IMG/VR virus record: IMGVR_UViG_3300036806_000173
Location: 1 to 42,250 of that record
Strand: one strand, 5' to 3'
Length of the DNA: 42,250 bases
From: a virus
In this document: positions 23,529 through 31,105 of the stretch, one piece after another
Layout: each line of letters starts with the position of its first letter
How positions within the stretch are numbered: the stretch's first letter is position 1
Made by a program: the position numbers and the translations under genes
The notes under the pieces: generated by a model
The model's input: the letters and a program-made list of their open reading frames with translations, nothing else
What the model was told of the DNA's origin: nothing
Databases searched by the model: none

Positions 23529-24026
23529 TCACAGGCCCGCCCCTGTTCCAGATTGAGCAATCGCCTTTTGAGCACGCGCCGCGCGCTCCGAGGCGAAATG
23601 TAGCAGGAAGCGCGCGTCGATCTCGTTATCGTTGGACAGATTCCAGCCCATCGATCGCGCGAAGACGAGCATTTGGAACTTGTTCGCGTTTCCGGATCCA
23701 GTTGCCCACTTTTTGAGCGCCGTCGGCGAGATCGAATAGCACCAGATTTCATGCTGCGCGGTGACGAGCTCGACGATCGTCTTGAATCCGTACGAGAGGC
23801 CGATTCCCGAGGCGTGTTTCATGTGAATGAAGGGCTCTTCGTAGATCACGATTTGCGGATCCTCGAAGTCGATCGTTTGCTTCAGCCAATCGCGGAAGCG
23901 AAGCCAGCGCGCGCCCGGGATCGACGTCTTCAGGCAAACGTAGACGCCGGTTTCGACTTTGCCGTCGCGACGTTGAACGGCCCATCCTGTAGAAGAAGCC
24001 AAATCCAAAGCTAAGATCCGTTTCAA
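23529..24026 (-). CDS. RuvC-like Holliday junction resolvase
   Basis: A 165-residue RNase H-fold nuclease. The first strand ILALDLASSTGWAV carries the first catalytic Asp, IVIYEEPF the second acidic residue, and NDNEIDARFLLHFA the C-terminal acidic pair. The spacing fits RuvC relatives that resolve branched DNA before packaging or during recombination. It overlaps the upstream zinc protein gene as ATGA. It likely works with the RecT and nuclease genes further upstream and with the terminase. Confidence 0.8.
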   Translation of the reverse strand: MKRILALDLASSTGWAVQRRDGKVETGVYVCLKTSIPGARWLRFRDWLKQTIDFEDPQIVIYEEPFIHMKHASGIGLSYGFKTIVELVTAQHEIWCYSISPTALKKWATGSGNANKFQMLVFARSMGWNLSNDNEIDARFLLHFASERAARAQKAIAQSGTGAGL

Positions 24027-24358
24027 AAAAGCCCCCTTTGCGCCGGATCCGGAGCTGGCTTCGGTTTTTCTGGTTTCGATTTGCGGAATTTATCCGCGTG
24101 AGGGCAAGTCGCGAAATGTGACACATACTTCCGGACGTTGCCCTCGAGAATCATTTCGCACGGCATGAGCGCGCCGGTGAGTGTGCGGAAAAAGTCGAGC
24201 GGCATCCTGCAGAGTCGGCACGGCCGCGAGGCTGCTTTTCGCCAGCCGGCCGCGATGATTTCCGGCTCCGTTGCTGGTAGTTTCACGGACGGCCTCCGTT
24301 TCCGCATTCCGCAGACGATCGCAAAGTTTCCGTTCCCCAAATCGACGCGCTCACACAT
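24023..24358 (-). CDS. Zinc-finger-like hypothetical protein
   Basis: A 111-residue basic protein. CRLCRMPLDFF gives a C-x2-C pair and HFATCPHADKF another Cys/His cluster, so a zinc site is likely. The tail is Lys/Pro-rich. It lies between a coiled-coil protein and the RuvC-like resolvase and overlaps the latter as ATGA. DNA binding is possible; no family is recognised. Confidence 0.65.
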   Translation of the reverse strand: MCERVDLGNGNFAIVCGMRKRRPSVKLPATEPEIIAAGWRKAASRPCRLCRMPLDFFRTLTGALMPCEMILEGNVRKYVSHFATCPHADKFRKSKPEKPKPAPDPAQRGLF

Positions 24359-24360
24359 AG

Positions 24361-24645
24361 CTATTCTGTTTCTTCAGCCTCTTCGTCGTGGATCCGGACC
24401 TGCACTTTTTCCTGCTCGACGATCAGGTGAATTTCGATCCCTTCGCGCTCGTAGTCTTTGCGTTTGTGACGGTGCATCGCCGTGATGAGATCGCGTTTCA
24501 GTTCGACCTCGCGGCGAGTGAGATCTTGGCGCTTATTTAGGATTTTCTTGTACTCGTGCGCCAGTGCCTCGAGATCCTCGATCTCGCGTTGCTCCATCCC
24601 CGGTAGATCGGCCTGATCCTTCGCTGCTGCTGTTTTTGCCATCAT
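24361..24645 (-). CDS. Small helical protein (host-nuclease-inhibitor-like length)
   Basis: A 94-residue highly charged protein with a long helix (EIEDLEALAHEYKKILNKRQ, TRREVELKRDLITAMHRHK) and an acidic C-terminus (HDEEAEETE). The start overlaps the upstream stop; ATG occurs twice in a row (24645 and 24642) and either may be used. It is probably a coiled coil. The function is unknown. Confidence 0.65.
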   Translation of the reverse strand: MMAKTAAAKDQADLPGMEQREIEDLEALAHEYKKILNKRQDLTRREVELKRDLITAMHRHKRKDYEREGIEIHLIVEQEKVQVRIHDEEAEETE

Positions 24646-24785
24646 TCCCCCTTTTTAGGTTTCTTGCTTTTCCAGCAAGTTCGTTTGGCGAGTTCTTCGC
24701 GGCGTGCTGCCTGGGGCCCCCATCCGAGCTCACGTTTGAGCGCGACCAGTTTCTCGATGCGCTTTTCCTCGGCGTCGGTGTTCAT
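24642..24785 (-). CDS. Small basic protein
   Basis: A 47-residue protein read from the sequence: starts MNTDAEEKRIEKLVALKREL, then GWGPQAARREELAKRTCW and a Lys-rich tail. It overlaps both neighbours as ATGA, which strongly supports it as a real gene. Its composition (charged helix, basic tail) suggests nucleic-acid contact; not recognised. Confidence 0.7.
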   Translation of the reverse strand: MNTDAEEKRIEKLVALKRELGWGPQAARREELAKRTCWKSKKPKKGE

Positions 24786-25384
24786 AGCTTGTGCAGGATC
24801 AGTGCTGCGACACCAGGAGCCAACAGAGAATCCATGATCTGTTTAGCTTCTCCGTTGCCAATGAAATGCGCGTCGATGTGCAATCGGTTCAAACTGGCAT
24901 AGGCTTCTAAGAATCTTTTTTTCGCCCATGCAAGCTCTTCGAGAGAGCAATCGGAAACGTATCCTGCTCCACCAGCCGCAGCAAGGCATCGTGAATTTAA
25001 CTGCGAAAGTTCTGGACGGTTCATGTTTCTGCAATCGGGACGATAGAAGCGACGCACCCACTCCATGCTTTTTTCCCAAGCTTGCTCGCCCGTCACGATC
25101 TGTGCGTTTTCTCGCGCCTGCTCGATTGGTAAACGCAAATGCGCTGGCACTGGGAAAGGACAGGCCGCAGTAGGGACGAATGTCCTTTCCAGCCTCTTAA
25201 ATCCTTCAGCCACTTCCTCGCGAGACAGATCATTCAATGCCCGAACCCAACGAGAAACGATCTCTCTATCGATTGCGCGCCCGAACGTAGCAGCCATCGC
25301 CATGAGCGCCTGCTCAACCAATGGCTCTAAGATTTTCAATCGATCTGCGAACTGCTTCTCTTGCACTAAGCGGCCCTCGGCCAT
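24782..25384 (-). CDS. Helicase-loader-like replication protein
   Basis: A 200-residue protein. The N-terminal half has EPLVEQALMAMAATFGRAID followed by WVRALNDLSREEVAEGFKRL and FPVPAHLRLPIEQA. This matches phage helicase-loader-type proteins, in which a helical repeat is followed by a FP-P-E motif. The C-terminal part is Cys/Ala-rich. GGAGGAAAT five bases before the ATG makes the start secure although it overlaps the upstream gene by 71 bases. It would help load the host replicative helicase; no phage helicase was found. Confidence 0.5.
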   Translation of the reverse strand: MAEGRLVQEKQFADRLKILEPLVEQALMAMAATFGRAIDREIVSRWVRALNDLSREEVAEGFKRLERTFVPTAACPFPVPAHLRLPIEQARENAQIVTGEQAWEKSMEWVRRFYRPDCRNMNRPELSQLNSRCLAAAGGAGYVSDCSLEELAWAKKRFLEAYASLNRLHIDAHFIGNGEAKQIMDSLLAPGVAALILHKL

Positions 25385-25967
25385 TTTTTATTTCCTCCTT
25401 TTTTATGGGAAAAACACCTCTCCATCCGTTCACGATGCTTTGCTCTAAAACGTCTTGGGGGCTCTGCCCTTCATCCATCCAACCGCGCAGTTTTTTCAGT
25501 ATGAGAAGCGCGGAACTCGGCATCAGTGGGGCCCTCATTTTTCGTCGCATTTCCGAAAAAGCGAACCATGTGGGCTCGGGAATCCAGACAGGCAATGGCG
25601 GCATCGCCGCCGGGGTTGCGCTTGTTTTTGTATTTGAATTAGCAGATGCAGATGCAGATGCAGACCCCCCCTTTTGCACATGCACTTGCTGTGCATTTGC
25701 ATCGTGTTTTGACCTTGCAGCGGCCGATCGTTTTTCACTTAAGTCTTTATATTCCAACCATTGGCCGTACAACTTGTCATTCACGAGGCGGCCAGCTACC
25801 TCCCGAAATGTACCTGGGTTGCGGCCGAGAAACGCTAGTACTAGACGGGGGGGTAAACCGACAACTTTCGCCCCCAGCGAAAGGGGTAGCGGAATGGTAC
25901 CCGGCTCGGCTGAAGACCATGAGGCCGCGAGCATCCGCATATAAATTCCTTGATCTCTGAAATCCAT
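25314..25967 (-). CDS. Replication initiator-like protein (DUF1376/YdaU type)
   Basis: A 217-residue protein. The start MDFRDQGIYMRMLAASWSS, then PGTIPLPLSLGAKVVGLPPR and FREVAGRLVNDKLYGQWLEY, match the winged-helix domain of phage replisome-organiser proteins. A Ser/Ala/Asn repeat linker follows, and the C-terminal LRGWMDEGQSPQDVLEQSIV-NGWRGVF segment is typical of such proteins. It probably binds an origin and recruits host replication proteins together with the downstream loader-like gene. CCGTTCT lies four bases before its ATG and there is no obvious Shine-Dalgarno sequence. Confidence 0.6.
   Translation of the reverse strand: MDFRDQGIYMRMLAASWSSAEPGTIPLPLSLGAKVVGLPPRLVLAFLGRNPGTFREVAGRLVNDKLYGQWLEYKDLSEKRSAAARSKHDANAQQVHVQKGGSASASASANSNTKTSATPAAMPPLPVWIPEPTWFAFSEMRRKMRAPLMPSSALLILKKLRGWMDEGQSPQDVLEQSIVNGWRGVFPIKKEEIKNGRGPLSAREAVRRSIENLRAIG
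25642..25672. repeat. GCAGAT tandem hexamer and C7 run inside the replication gene
   Basis: Four hexamer units (GCAGAT three times, then GCAGAC) followed by a run of seven C encode the Ser/Ala linker and the Gly pair before it. Such tracts are prone to slippage; the reading frame is intact in this assembly. Confidence 0.7.
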
Positions 25968-26165
25968 TCGGAGAACGGTTTCACTGGTGAGCCAATCTTT
26001 TGCGTAAAACTGAAAAGCGGGTGGTGTTGGCGTATGTCTCTCCTTGCACGAGAGTAAGGGCCGGACGGTGCAAGCGCCCGACCCTCTTGGGATTCGGTGC
26101 TTTTCCCGAAGAAGCGCGAACTCTACCTCAATCCACCTGTTGAAAACAAGGCGGGGTTGTGGAAA
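25968..26165. other. Non-coding gap upstream of the replication initiator-like gene
   Basis: A 198-base gap without a plausible gene. It begins with CCGTTCT just before the initiator start and has an imperfect GC-rich hairpin near 26053-26085 (AGGGCCGG with CCCGACCCT). It is a candidate for the promoter of the replication genes. No iterons or convincing -10/-35 pair were seen. Confidence 0.35.
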
Positions 26166-26264
26166 TCAGCGCTTGAAAAAGATCTGCCGTAGGCCGATGA
26201 AAAGCAGGCCGAAAACCGCGACGGCGCAGATGATGAACACAACGGCGAACGGAACAAAGTTCAT
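26166..26264 (-). CDS. Tiny membrane protein
   Basis: A 32-residue protein that is one hydrophobic helix with a basic end (NFVPFAVVFIICAVAVFG, then LRQIFFKR). GGAGGT precedes the ATG by six bases. Its start overlaps the stop of the 27-residue protein as ATGA. The topology suggests an inner-membrane peptide with the basic end in the cytoplasm. The role is unknown; superinfection or lysis timing are guesses. Confidence 0.65.
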   Translation of the reverse strand: MNFVPFAVVFIICAVAVFGLLFIGLRQIFFKR

Positions 26265-26344
26265 TGGCGACCTCCGATCTCCCCTAAAATTTTCCGCCCT
26301 GCAACCCCACACAGGACGGCAAAGAGCAAAAGAAAAAGGCTCAT
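26261..26344 (-). CDS. Tiny hydrophobic peptide
   Basis: A 27-residue peptide read from the sequence: MSLFLLLFAVLCGVAGRKIL and a short polar end. It is joined by ATGA overlaps to the genes on both sides, which is the main evidence that it is translated. A single membrane helix or signal-like segment; function unknown. Confidence 0.55.
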   Translation of the reverse strand: MSLFLLLFAVLCGVAGRKILGEIGGRQ

Positions 26345-26823
26345 GGCTGCTTGGCTCCCTCTGCGCGTAGGGCGGCGGCTTCATGTGCCATCGTTCGCAG
26401 GTTTTCGGCTGCAATTTTGCCATCCGGCCATGTATCGTCGCCTTCTAACCAACGGCAAATATTCTCACGTTCAGACTCCCGCGCCTGCCGCTTCACTTCC
26501 GCGAGTGCGGCTGCGTGGTCGGTGAGGATGGTATCTTTCACGTGCTTTTGCCATTCTCTATTGAATTCCTCGGTGCCATATCCTCGCAAGAAATACCATC
26601 CACACCTACAATCTACTTTGTAGAGGGATACCACTGGGATGTGTTCAGCCGCCTTCTCCAGCATCGCCGCACATTGCGCTTTCAGTTCCGCTACTTCGGC
26701 GGCGTAGGCATCTAAGGTATCGTAAAGATCATAGACCCGCTGCATCACCCAAATTTGGTCTGGGTATGGTTGAGTAAACAATGGCTTTTTGTATTCAGCT
26801 AACTGTTCTTTCGTCAGCTTCAT
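26341..26823 (-). CDS. Hypothetical coiled-coil phage protein
   Basis: A 160-residue protein with a helical N-terminal half (LYDTLDAYAAEVAELKAQCA), a short Cys-containing beta segment (VDCRCGWYFLRGYGTEEFN) and a helical C-terminus including RESERENICRWLEGDD. The combination is common in small phage proteins of the replication region. Both ends overlap neighbours as ATGA. The function is not recognised. Confidence 0.65.
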   Translation of the reverse strand: MKLTKEQLAEYKKPLFTQPYPDQIWVMQRVYDLYDTLDAYAAEVAELKAQCAAMLEKAAEHIPVVSLYKVDCRCGWYFLRGYGTEEFNREWQKHVKDTILTDHAAALAEVKRQARESERENICRWLEGDDTWPDGKIAAENLRTMAHEAAALRAEGAKQP

Positions 26824-26984
26824 CTCGATCCCTCCAATTCAGCGATGCGGGCCTTGAGCGTGGCTATTTCGGCATTGAGTTCCTTCTCCCGCTCGGCATC
26901 GCGTTGTTCGATCATTTCCGTTTGTTTATTTATACATCCGGGCCACAAAAACAGTGTGTTTGCAAACTCTCTCGCGTTCTGCAT
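26820..26984 (-). CDS. Small coiled-coil protein
   Basis: A 54-residue protein with ATG at 26984 preceded by GGAGGAAACT. The second half is a clear coiled coil (AEREKELNAEIATLKARIAE). No targeting signal. It overlaps the next gene as ATGA. Confidence 0.6.
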   Translation of the reverse strand: MQNAREFANTLFLWPGCINKQTEMIEQRDAEREKELNAEIATLKARIAELEGSR

Positions 26985-27034
26985 AGTTTCCTCCACGCGG
27001 CTCTGTAGCAAGCGCCCAACTCATTCCAACCCAT

Positions 27035-27145
27035 TCACAACAGAATCCTCCAACCAAACTTCCCTTCACGCTCACAACGCCGCCCAGTCTGATACCCTAG
27101 AAACCAGAACACGAAAAGCATCGCAAATATCTGTAAATTGCTCAT
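27035..27145 (-). CDS. Small membrane protein
   Basis: A 36-residue protein read from the sequence; it begins MSNLQIFAMLFVFWFLGYQT and continues GRRCEREGKFGW. One membrane helix is followed by a basic tail. The start overlaps the stop of the upstream gene as ATGA, and GGAGGGAAA precedes it. Function unknown. Confidence 0.65.
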   Translation of the reverse strand: MSNLQIFAMLFVFWFLGYQTGRRCEREGKFGWRILL

Positions 27146-27633
27146 TTTCCCTCCAACTCTTTCAGGATGGCCGCGAGTTCGTCAGCGCAGTAATGTATGT
27201 GAGTGTTCTTCTCATTGTTCCATCGCTCCACCAACTCCCACAGCCTGCTCAAGTCTCGGGGCTGCTCTGCAACAGAGGCAGTAATGTCCACCTGCCTGTC
27301 CAGAATATTCAGCAACCTTTCCTTTTGCGTTTGTAATTCCTCCCGCATGTCCGTCGCCCCTTTCGCGTATGCGGCGGCTGATTCGGCGCAGGCGGTGCAG
27401 AATAAAATGGTCCGTTTATCTTTAACGTAGTGTAGATGCTCTCTCTGTTTCCATTTTTCGTCTGGAATCGCATAGCACACTAATGAATGCTTCCCGCACG
27501 GTCCTATCTCCCGCTGAGAGGCCAGCGCGGCGGTCCAGCAGAGATGGAATGCTTCGGTTAGATCGAAGTTTCCCTGAACTTCCATCATCCAAACTTGCGA
27601 TTGCTTCCACTTCTCAAACTTCTCATCCGGCAT
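27142..27633 (-). CDS. Hypothetical phage protein
   Basis: A 163-residue protein; ATG 27633 is chosen because AGGAGG lies seven bases upstream. It opens with MPDEKFEKWKQSQVWMMEVQ, has a Cys/His-containing middle (FCTACAESAAAYAKG) and a helical C-terminus (LSRLWELVERWNNE). The region by eye is less GC-rich than the structural genes. No function recognised. Confidence 0.65.
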   Translation of the reverse strand: MPDEKFEKWKQSQVWMMEVQGNFDLTEAFHLCWTAALASQREIGPCGKHSLVCYAIPDEKWKQREHLHYVKDKRTILFCTACAESAAAYAKGATDMREELQTQKERLLNILDRQVDITASVAEQPRDLSRLWELVERWNNEKNTHIHYCADELAAILKELEGK

Positions 27634-27721
27634 GTTCGCCTCCTGGGGGTTCCGTCCCATCAATCTGGGCCTGACATTCGGCAACCCGCTCGGTTCTTTT
27701 CGTTCTTCGCCTTAGGTGGTT

Positions 27722-27871
27722 CTACTTCTCAAAACTTGTCATGGCCGGGAGCGGAACCCGAGAAACGTGGCCGGTGACCATCAGGCGATTCCGCTCCCTT
27801 TCGGTGTAGCTGCACCAGCCACGCTTGCGGGTTAGAGCCACTTCGTGACGGGTTTTCACCCGAAGGCTCAC
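27722..27871 (-). CDS. Possible small basic protein
   Basis: A 49-residue reading frame with a GTG start at 27871 and many Arg and Lys residues (LTRKRGWCSYTERERNRLMV). It fills most of a 254-base gap between two surer genes, but no ribosome binding site is convincing and longer starts would overlap the upstream gene. It may be spurious. The rest of the gap (27634-27721) shows nothing recognisable. Confidence 0.3.
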   Translation of the reverse strand: MSLRVKTRHEVALTRKRGWCSYTERERNRLMVTGHVSRVPLPAMTSFEK

Positions 27872-27887
27872 TACCGCAAATTCAATC

Positions 27888-28097
27888 TCAAAACGTCCAA
27901 AGAAGCGCCGCCAACATCCCGGTGACAACCAGCGCCCAAAACACTGCCTTGCAAAACTTCCATGCCCGCTGATTGTCGCGCTCGAATGCCGCCGAAGCGA
28001 TCTGCGGGCGCGCGTCGATGAAGTACGGCTCGCGACTGCACTTCCGGCGGGCGAAAAACTTCTCGGCCGCCTGCAGCTCGTCGTCGAAGTCGCTCAT
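27888..28097 (-). CDS. Small C-tail-anchored membrane protein
   Basis: A 69-residue protein. The soluble N-terminus (SDFDDELQAAEKFFARRK) is followed by a C-terminal membrane helix (FWALVVTGMLAALLWTF). Its start overlaps the RecT-like stop as TAATG. Position behind recT suggests an early gene; role unknown. Confidence 0.65.
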   Translation of the reverse strand: MSDFDDELQAAEKFFARRKCSREPYFIDARPQIASAAFERDNQRAWKFCKAVFWALVVTGMLAALLWTF

Positions 28098-29149
28098 TAT
28101 TTCCTCGCTTTCTCGAGCGCCGCGATCAGCGCTTGAAACTTCGCCGCTGGAAATTTCTTCGGCGCGCCGGTGTGCCCGAGTTTCTTCATGATCCCGACGC
28201 ATTGCTGCATCGTGAGTTTGAGATCAGGAAGCAAGCCGTACACCTGGTCGAATTGTTCGCCGGAGATCGGGCCCGCATCGACGACTTCCTGCACGGCCGC
28301 CGGCTTCTCTTTGATCTTCGACTCTCGCGCCGGCCGTACAGGAGGCTCTTCGGTGACTTTTTCTTCGCGCAAGATCTCGACGATCGGCACGGTTTCGCCC
28401 TCGATGATCGCCGGAGGCATGTCGACCACCTGGTGAATGCCTTGTTGCCTGTATTCGTCGCGGATCGCCGCCTGGACGAAAGGAATGAGCGACGGCGTTT
28501 GCGGAAGGCGCTTCGCGAGCCGGCGAATGGGAGTTTTTCGCCACATTTCGCCCTCGTTCTCGGTTTCCCAAATCGTCGTCTTCCCCTTTTTCTTGGCCCG
28601 GGAGACGACGACGTTCTTGATCCGGAGGATCTCTTCGGCGTCCATGTACTCGAAAACGGGCCGGCTTCGGCACATATCGGCGATCGCGTAAGCGCCCAGG
28701 CGATCGCCGCGCTTCGAGATCGGAACATCGAGCGGAACGTGTACCAGCTTCCGATCGCTCCCGAGAGTGATCCGGAACTCGTCTTTCGAGTAGCGGATCT
28801 CCCCGACGACCTCGTTCACTTCGCCCGAGCGCCGCGCGAGCTCCTGAAGGCCTCGATAGCCGTACATCACCGTTGCGACGTGAGAAAACGGCACGAGATA
28901 GCATTGCCCCAGGTGGACATCGAGCGAGAGGCCGGCCTGGGCGACCTCCGCGATCGACGTGAAGATCGAGAACTCGCTGCATTGCTGCAGCGCGTCGGAG
29001 GCCTTGATCACGGTAAGCGCCTGCCTCACGAGAGCAGGCGCCAGCACGAGCGGTGTTTGTGGGAGCGCTTGAACGAGCGCCGCCATGAAGCGCGAGTCTT
29101 TCTGAAATGCTACGGAATCGACTTTTTCGAGAATCGTGAGGTTAGCCAT
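28097..29149 (-). CDS. recT: RecT-family single-strand annealing protein
   Basis: A 350-residue protein starting at ATG 29149 (MANLTILEKVDSVAFQ). The core AQAGLSLDVHLGQCYLVPF, followed by VMYGYRGLQELARRSG and VVGEIRYSKDEF, is the RecT/RedB signature. RecT binds single-stranded DNA ends and anneals complementary strands. The C-terminal third is a linker with a small helical domain (LKLTMQQCVGIMKKLGH). With the RecB/Cas4-like nuclease upstream (30569-31105) it forms a typical phage recombination pair. It overlaps the previous stop as TAATG. Confidence 0.9.
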   Translation of the reverse strand: MANLTILEKVDSVAFQKDSRFMAALVQALPQTPLVLAPALVRQALTVIKASDALQQCSEFSIFTSIAEVAQAGLSLDVHLGQCYLVPFSHVATVMYGYRGLQELARRSGEVNEVVGEIRYSKDEFRITLGSDRKLVHVPLDVPISKRGDRLGAYAIADMCRSRPVFEYMDAEEILRIKNVVVSRAKKKGKTTIWETENEGEMWRKTPIRRLAKRLPQTPSLIPFVQAAIRDEYRQQGIHQVVDMPPAIIEGETVPIVEILREEKVTEEPPVRPARESKIKEKPAAVQEVVDAGPISGEQFDQVYGLLPDLKLTMQQCVGIMKKLGHTGAPKKFPAAKFQALIAALEKARK

Positions 29150-29454
29150 TAGAGCGGATCCTCGCTTTCGCCCGGGCGCCTCGGAATCGGCGGAGTCGGC
29201 GGAGTCTGAACTTCCGGCTCTGGATCCGAGAGCTCGTCGACGGCGTCCTTTGCGACATACTGCGCGTGAGCCCAGGAGCATGCGTGCAGAGCGCTCGCGT
29301 CGATGTCCTTATCGCTGACCATTTTGTAAACGTGGACCGTGCCACCTAATTCGCCGAGTGTTCGGTTGACGGCGATTTCAAACCAGCCTTTGGCTTCCTT
29401 CGTCGGCTTCGCCGAGCCGTAGCACGAGCGGCAATCACATTTTATCTGCAGCAT
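29149..29454 (-). CDS. Hypothetical protein of the recombination operon
   Basis: A 101-residue protein. It starts MLQIKCDCRSCYGSAKPTKE, a C-x-C-x2-C cluster that may bind zinc, continues with a small alpha/beta segment (LGGTVHVYKMVSDKDIDASA) and ends in a Pro/Glu-rich tail. It overlaps the upstream gene by 20 bases and recT by one. Not recognised. Confidence 0.65.
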   Translation of the reverse strand: MLQIKCDCRSCYGSAKPTKEAKGWFEIAVNRTLGELGGTVHVYKMVSDKDIDASALHACSWAHAQYVAKDAVDELSDPEPEVQTPPTPPIPRRPGESEDPL

Positions 29455-29704
29455 AAAATTCCCCCTTTGGAATCGCTGTACAGTGCCGAAAGCCAGCGAA
29501 CTTTCCGCCGGCGATCACAAGTTCCCCGAGTTCGCCTTCGCTGTCAAAGTAGAAAAGCCGACGTGATCCGATGTCGGGCGCGAGCCGCTTCACGACGTTC
29601 TCGGCATCGTTGGTGACGGTTGGAAATAAATCCCAGGGCCCGAGATCACGCAAAAGAATGTGTCCCGGGCCCACTTCGAGGATCCGATACATTGCGGAGC
29701 ACAT
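29435..29704 (-). CDS. Small hypothetical phage protein
   Basis: An 89-residue beta-rich protein (YRILEVGPGHILLRDLGPWD, then TVTNDAENVVKRL and SRRLFYFDSEGELGEL). The start overlaps the upstream stop as TAATG. The pattern with a conserved DLGPWD looks familiar from early regions of other phages, but I cannot attach a function. Confidence 0.65.
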   Translation of the reverse strand: MCSAMYRILEVGPGHILLRDLGPWDLFPTVTNDAENVVKRLAPDIGSRRLFYFDSEGELGELVIAGGKFAGFRHCTAIPKGEFYAADKM

Positions 29705-30513
29705 TAGCGCCCCCGATTGACGTCGACGGGCGTTTTGACGTACTCGATCCCGGGATACTTGAAGCGCTCTTTTTGATCCTCGGCCATTTTGCGGAAAGCT
29801 TTTTCGATGTCGGGAACGGCCTTTTCGAGCGTCGAGAGGATGATTTCGTTATTCAGCGCGAACCCGAGGAAGGATTTCAGGTTCGTCAGTTTCGCCGTGT
29901 ATTTGTAGCTCACCGAAACGCCGAGGCTTTGCGAAACCTGCTCGGCCTTCGACTCGATCACCGGCGCAGGCGTCGCGAGCACGTTCTGCTTGATTTCCTT
30001 CACGGTCGCATTGTCAGCGCCGGCTTTCTTCGCCGAAGCCGCGGCTTTGTCGGCCGCTTCCTTGTTGATCCGGTCTTGCTCCGCTTGCCGCTGCAGGTTC
30101 GCGCGCCGAGTCTTCTCTTCCTCGTCGGCGTTGAACTTCGCCCGCATGTTTCGCACGGCCCGGATCCCGTCGGCGAGTAGCTGGTTCAGCGTCCATTTGC
30201 GGATCGTGAGAGTGACTTCAAAATCCTCGAATCCTTGGATCGTGCGAAATTGCGATGCCGCTTCCTGAACTCGCTCGCGAAGCATTGATTTGAATTCTTC
30301 GATCTCTTCCATGCGGTGTTCGGCCATTGCCAAAACCTCGCTCGCCGGAACGAGATCCTTCACTGTGACGATCTTTACTTCGTTGAGTTTCTTTAGAGCG
30401 AGAGCCGCGGCACCAGACAGTGCCGGCAAAACATTTTCCGGGCTGTAGCGGATGAGGACTTCGGGATTGTGATGCTCTTGCTTCGGGGAGACGGCTGCGC
30501 TATCTTTGCTCAT
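29704..30513 (-). CDS. Coiled-coil recombination-associated protein (DUF1351-like end)
   Basis: A 269-residue protein; ATG 30513 has GGAGGAAAT upstream. The N-terminal part (PENVLPALSGAAALALKKLN) leads to a long charged coiled coil (AEEKT-like repeats RRANLQRQAEQDRINKEAAD). The C-terminal domain ends FKYPGIEYVKTPVDVNRGR, resembling the PGV-E end of DUF1351-type proteins found beside phage recT and erf genes. The position between RecT and a RecB-like nuclease supports a helper role in recombination; this is inference. Confidence 0.5.
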   Translation of the reverse strand: MSKDSAAVSPKQEHHNPEVLIRYSPENVLPALSGAAALALKKLNEVKIVTVKDLVPASEVLAMAEHRMEEIEEFKSMLRERVQEAASQFRTIQGFEDFEVTLTIRKWTLNQLLADGIRAVRNMRAKFNADEEEKTRRANLQRQAEQDRINKEAADKAAASAKKAGADNATVKEIKQNVLATPAPVIESKAEQVSQSLGVSVSYKYTAKLTNLKSFLGFALNNEIILSTLEKAVPDIEKAFRKMAEDQKERFKYPGIEYVKTPVDVNRGR

Positions 30514-30568
30514 GTATTTCCTCCATTTAGTTTGAATCGGGCGAGGTTTGCGGCCTCGCCCGGCAACT

Positions 30569-31105
30569 CTATACCAAACCTTGCTTCGTTTTCCACTGTG
30601 CCACGCGAACACATGCGAGCGCGTCCGCGAGATCACTTCCCCACTCGATCAGCGGGAAATTCTTCATTGAGTACGAGCCGTCGGCCTTCAGCCGCACGGC
30701 TGAACGATGCCACCAGAGATCGGGATTAAGCAAGAATCCGCCAAGCGCGAGCTGTAGGCCAACAGCCTCACCGATCACTCCGGTTTTGAAGTCGACGATC
30801 GTCTTTTTTCCTTTCAGCAGCCCGGCGCGATCGATCCGCCCGCGGAGCCGGTGATCCTTCGACTGAACTTTTTTCTCGACTTCCTGAACAATGAAGCCAG
30901 TTTCCGCGAGAAATTTTTTATGCGCGTGCAGGTAGCCGCGGAGCTCGTCCGGAACGAGCGGCTCGTGCAGGCGCCGGAGATCATAGAGTTCGATCATCTT
31001 GTGAACCTCCGAGCCCTTCCAGAGCGCTTCCTCGTCGACGAAATCGAAATTCGTCGCGCCGGCGAGGGCGAGGGCCCGGGTGATTCCCATATACTCGATC
31101 TTCAT
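30569..31105 (-). CDS. RecB/Cas4-like PD-(D/E)XK exonuclease
   Basis: A 178-residue protein. The PD-(D/E)XK core is visible as GRIDRAG (Asp), TIVDFKTG (D-x-K) and LQLALGGFLL (QxxxY-like helix), the order seen in RecB-family and Cas4-like nucleases. An upstream helix with KGSEVHKMIE carries the conserved His. It probably resects double-stranded ends so that RecT can load. It overlaps the ribbon-helix-helix gene as ATGA. Confidence 0.8.
   Translation of the reverse strand: MKIEYMGITRALALAGATNFDFVDEEALWKGSEVHKMIELYDLRRLHEPLVPDELRGYLHAHKKFLAETGFIVQEVEKKVQSKDHRLRGRIDRAGLLKGKKTIVDFKTGVIGEAVGLQLALGGFLLNPDLWWHRSAVRLKADGSYSMKNFPLIEWGSDLADALACVRVAQWKTKQGLV

Noticed and set aside
28133-29152. Long plus-strand open frame opposite recT
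   Set aside because: Antisense to a clear RecT gene and Arg-rich, with no recognisable motif or ribosome binding site.
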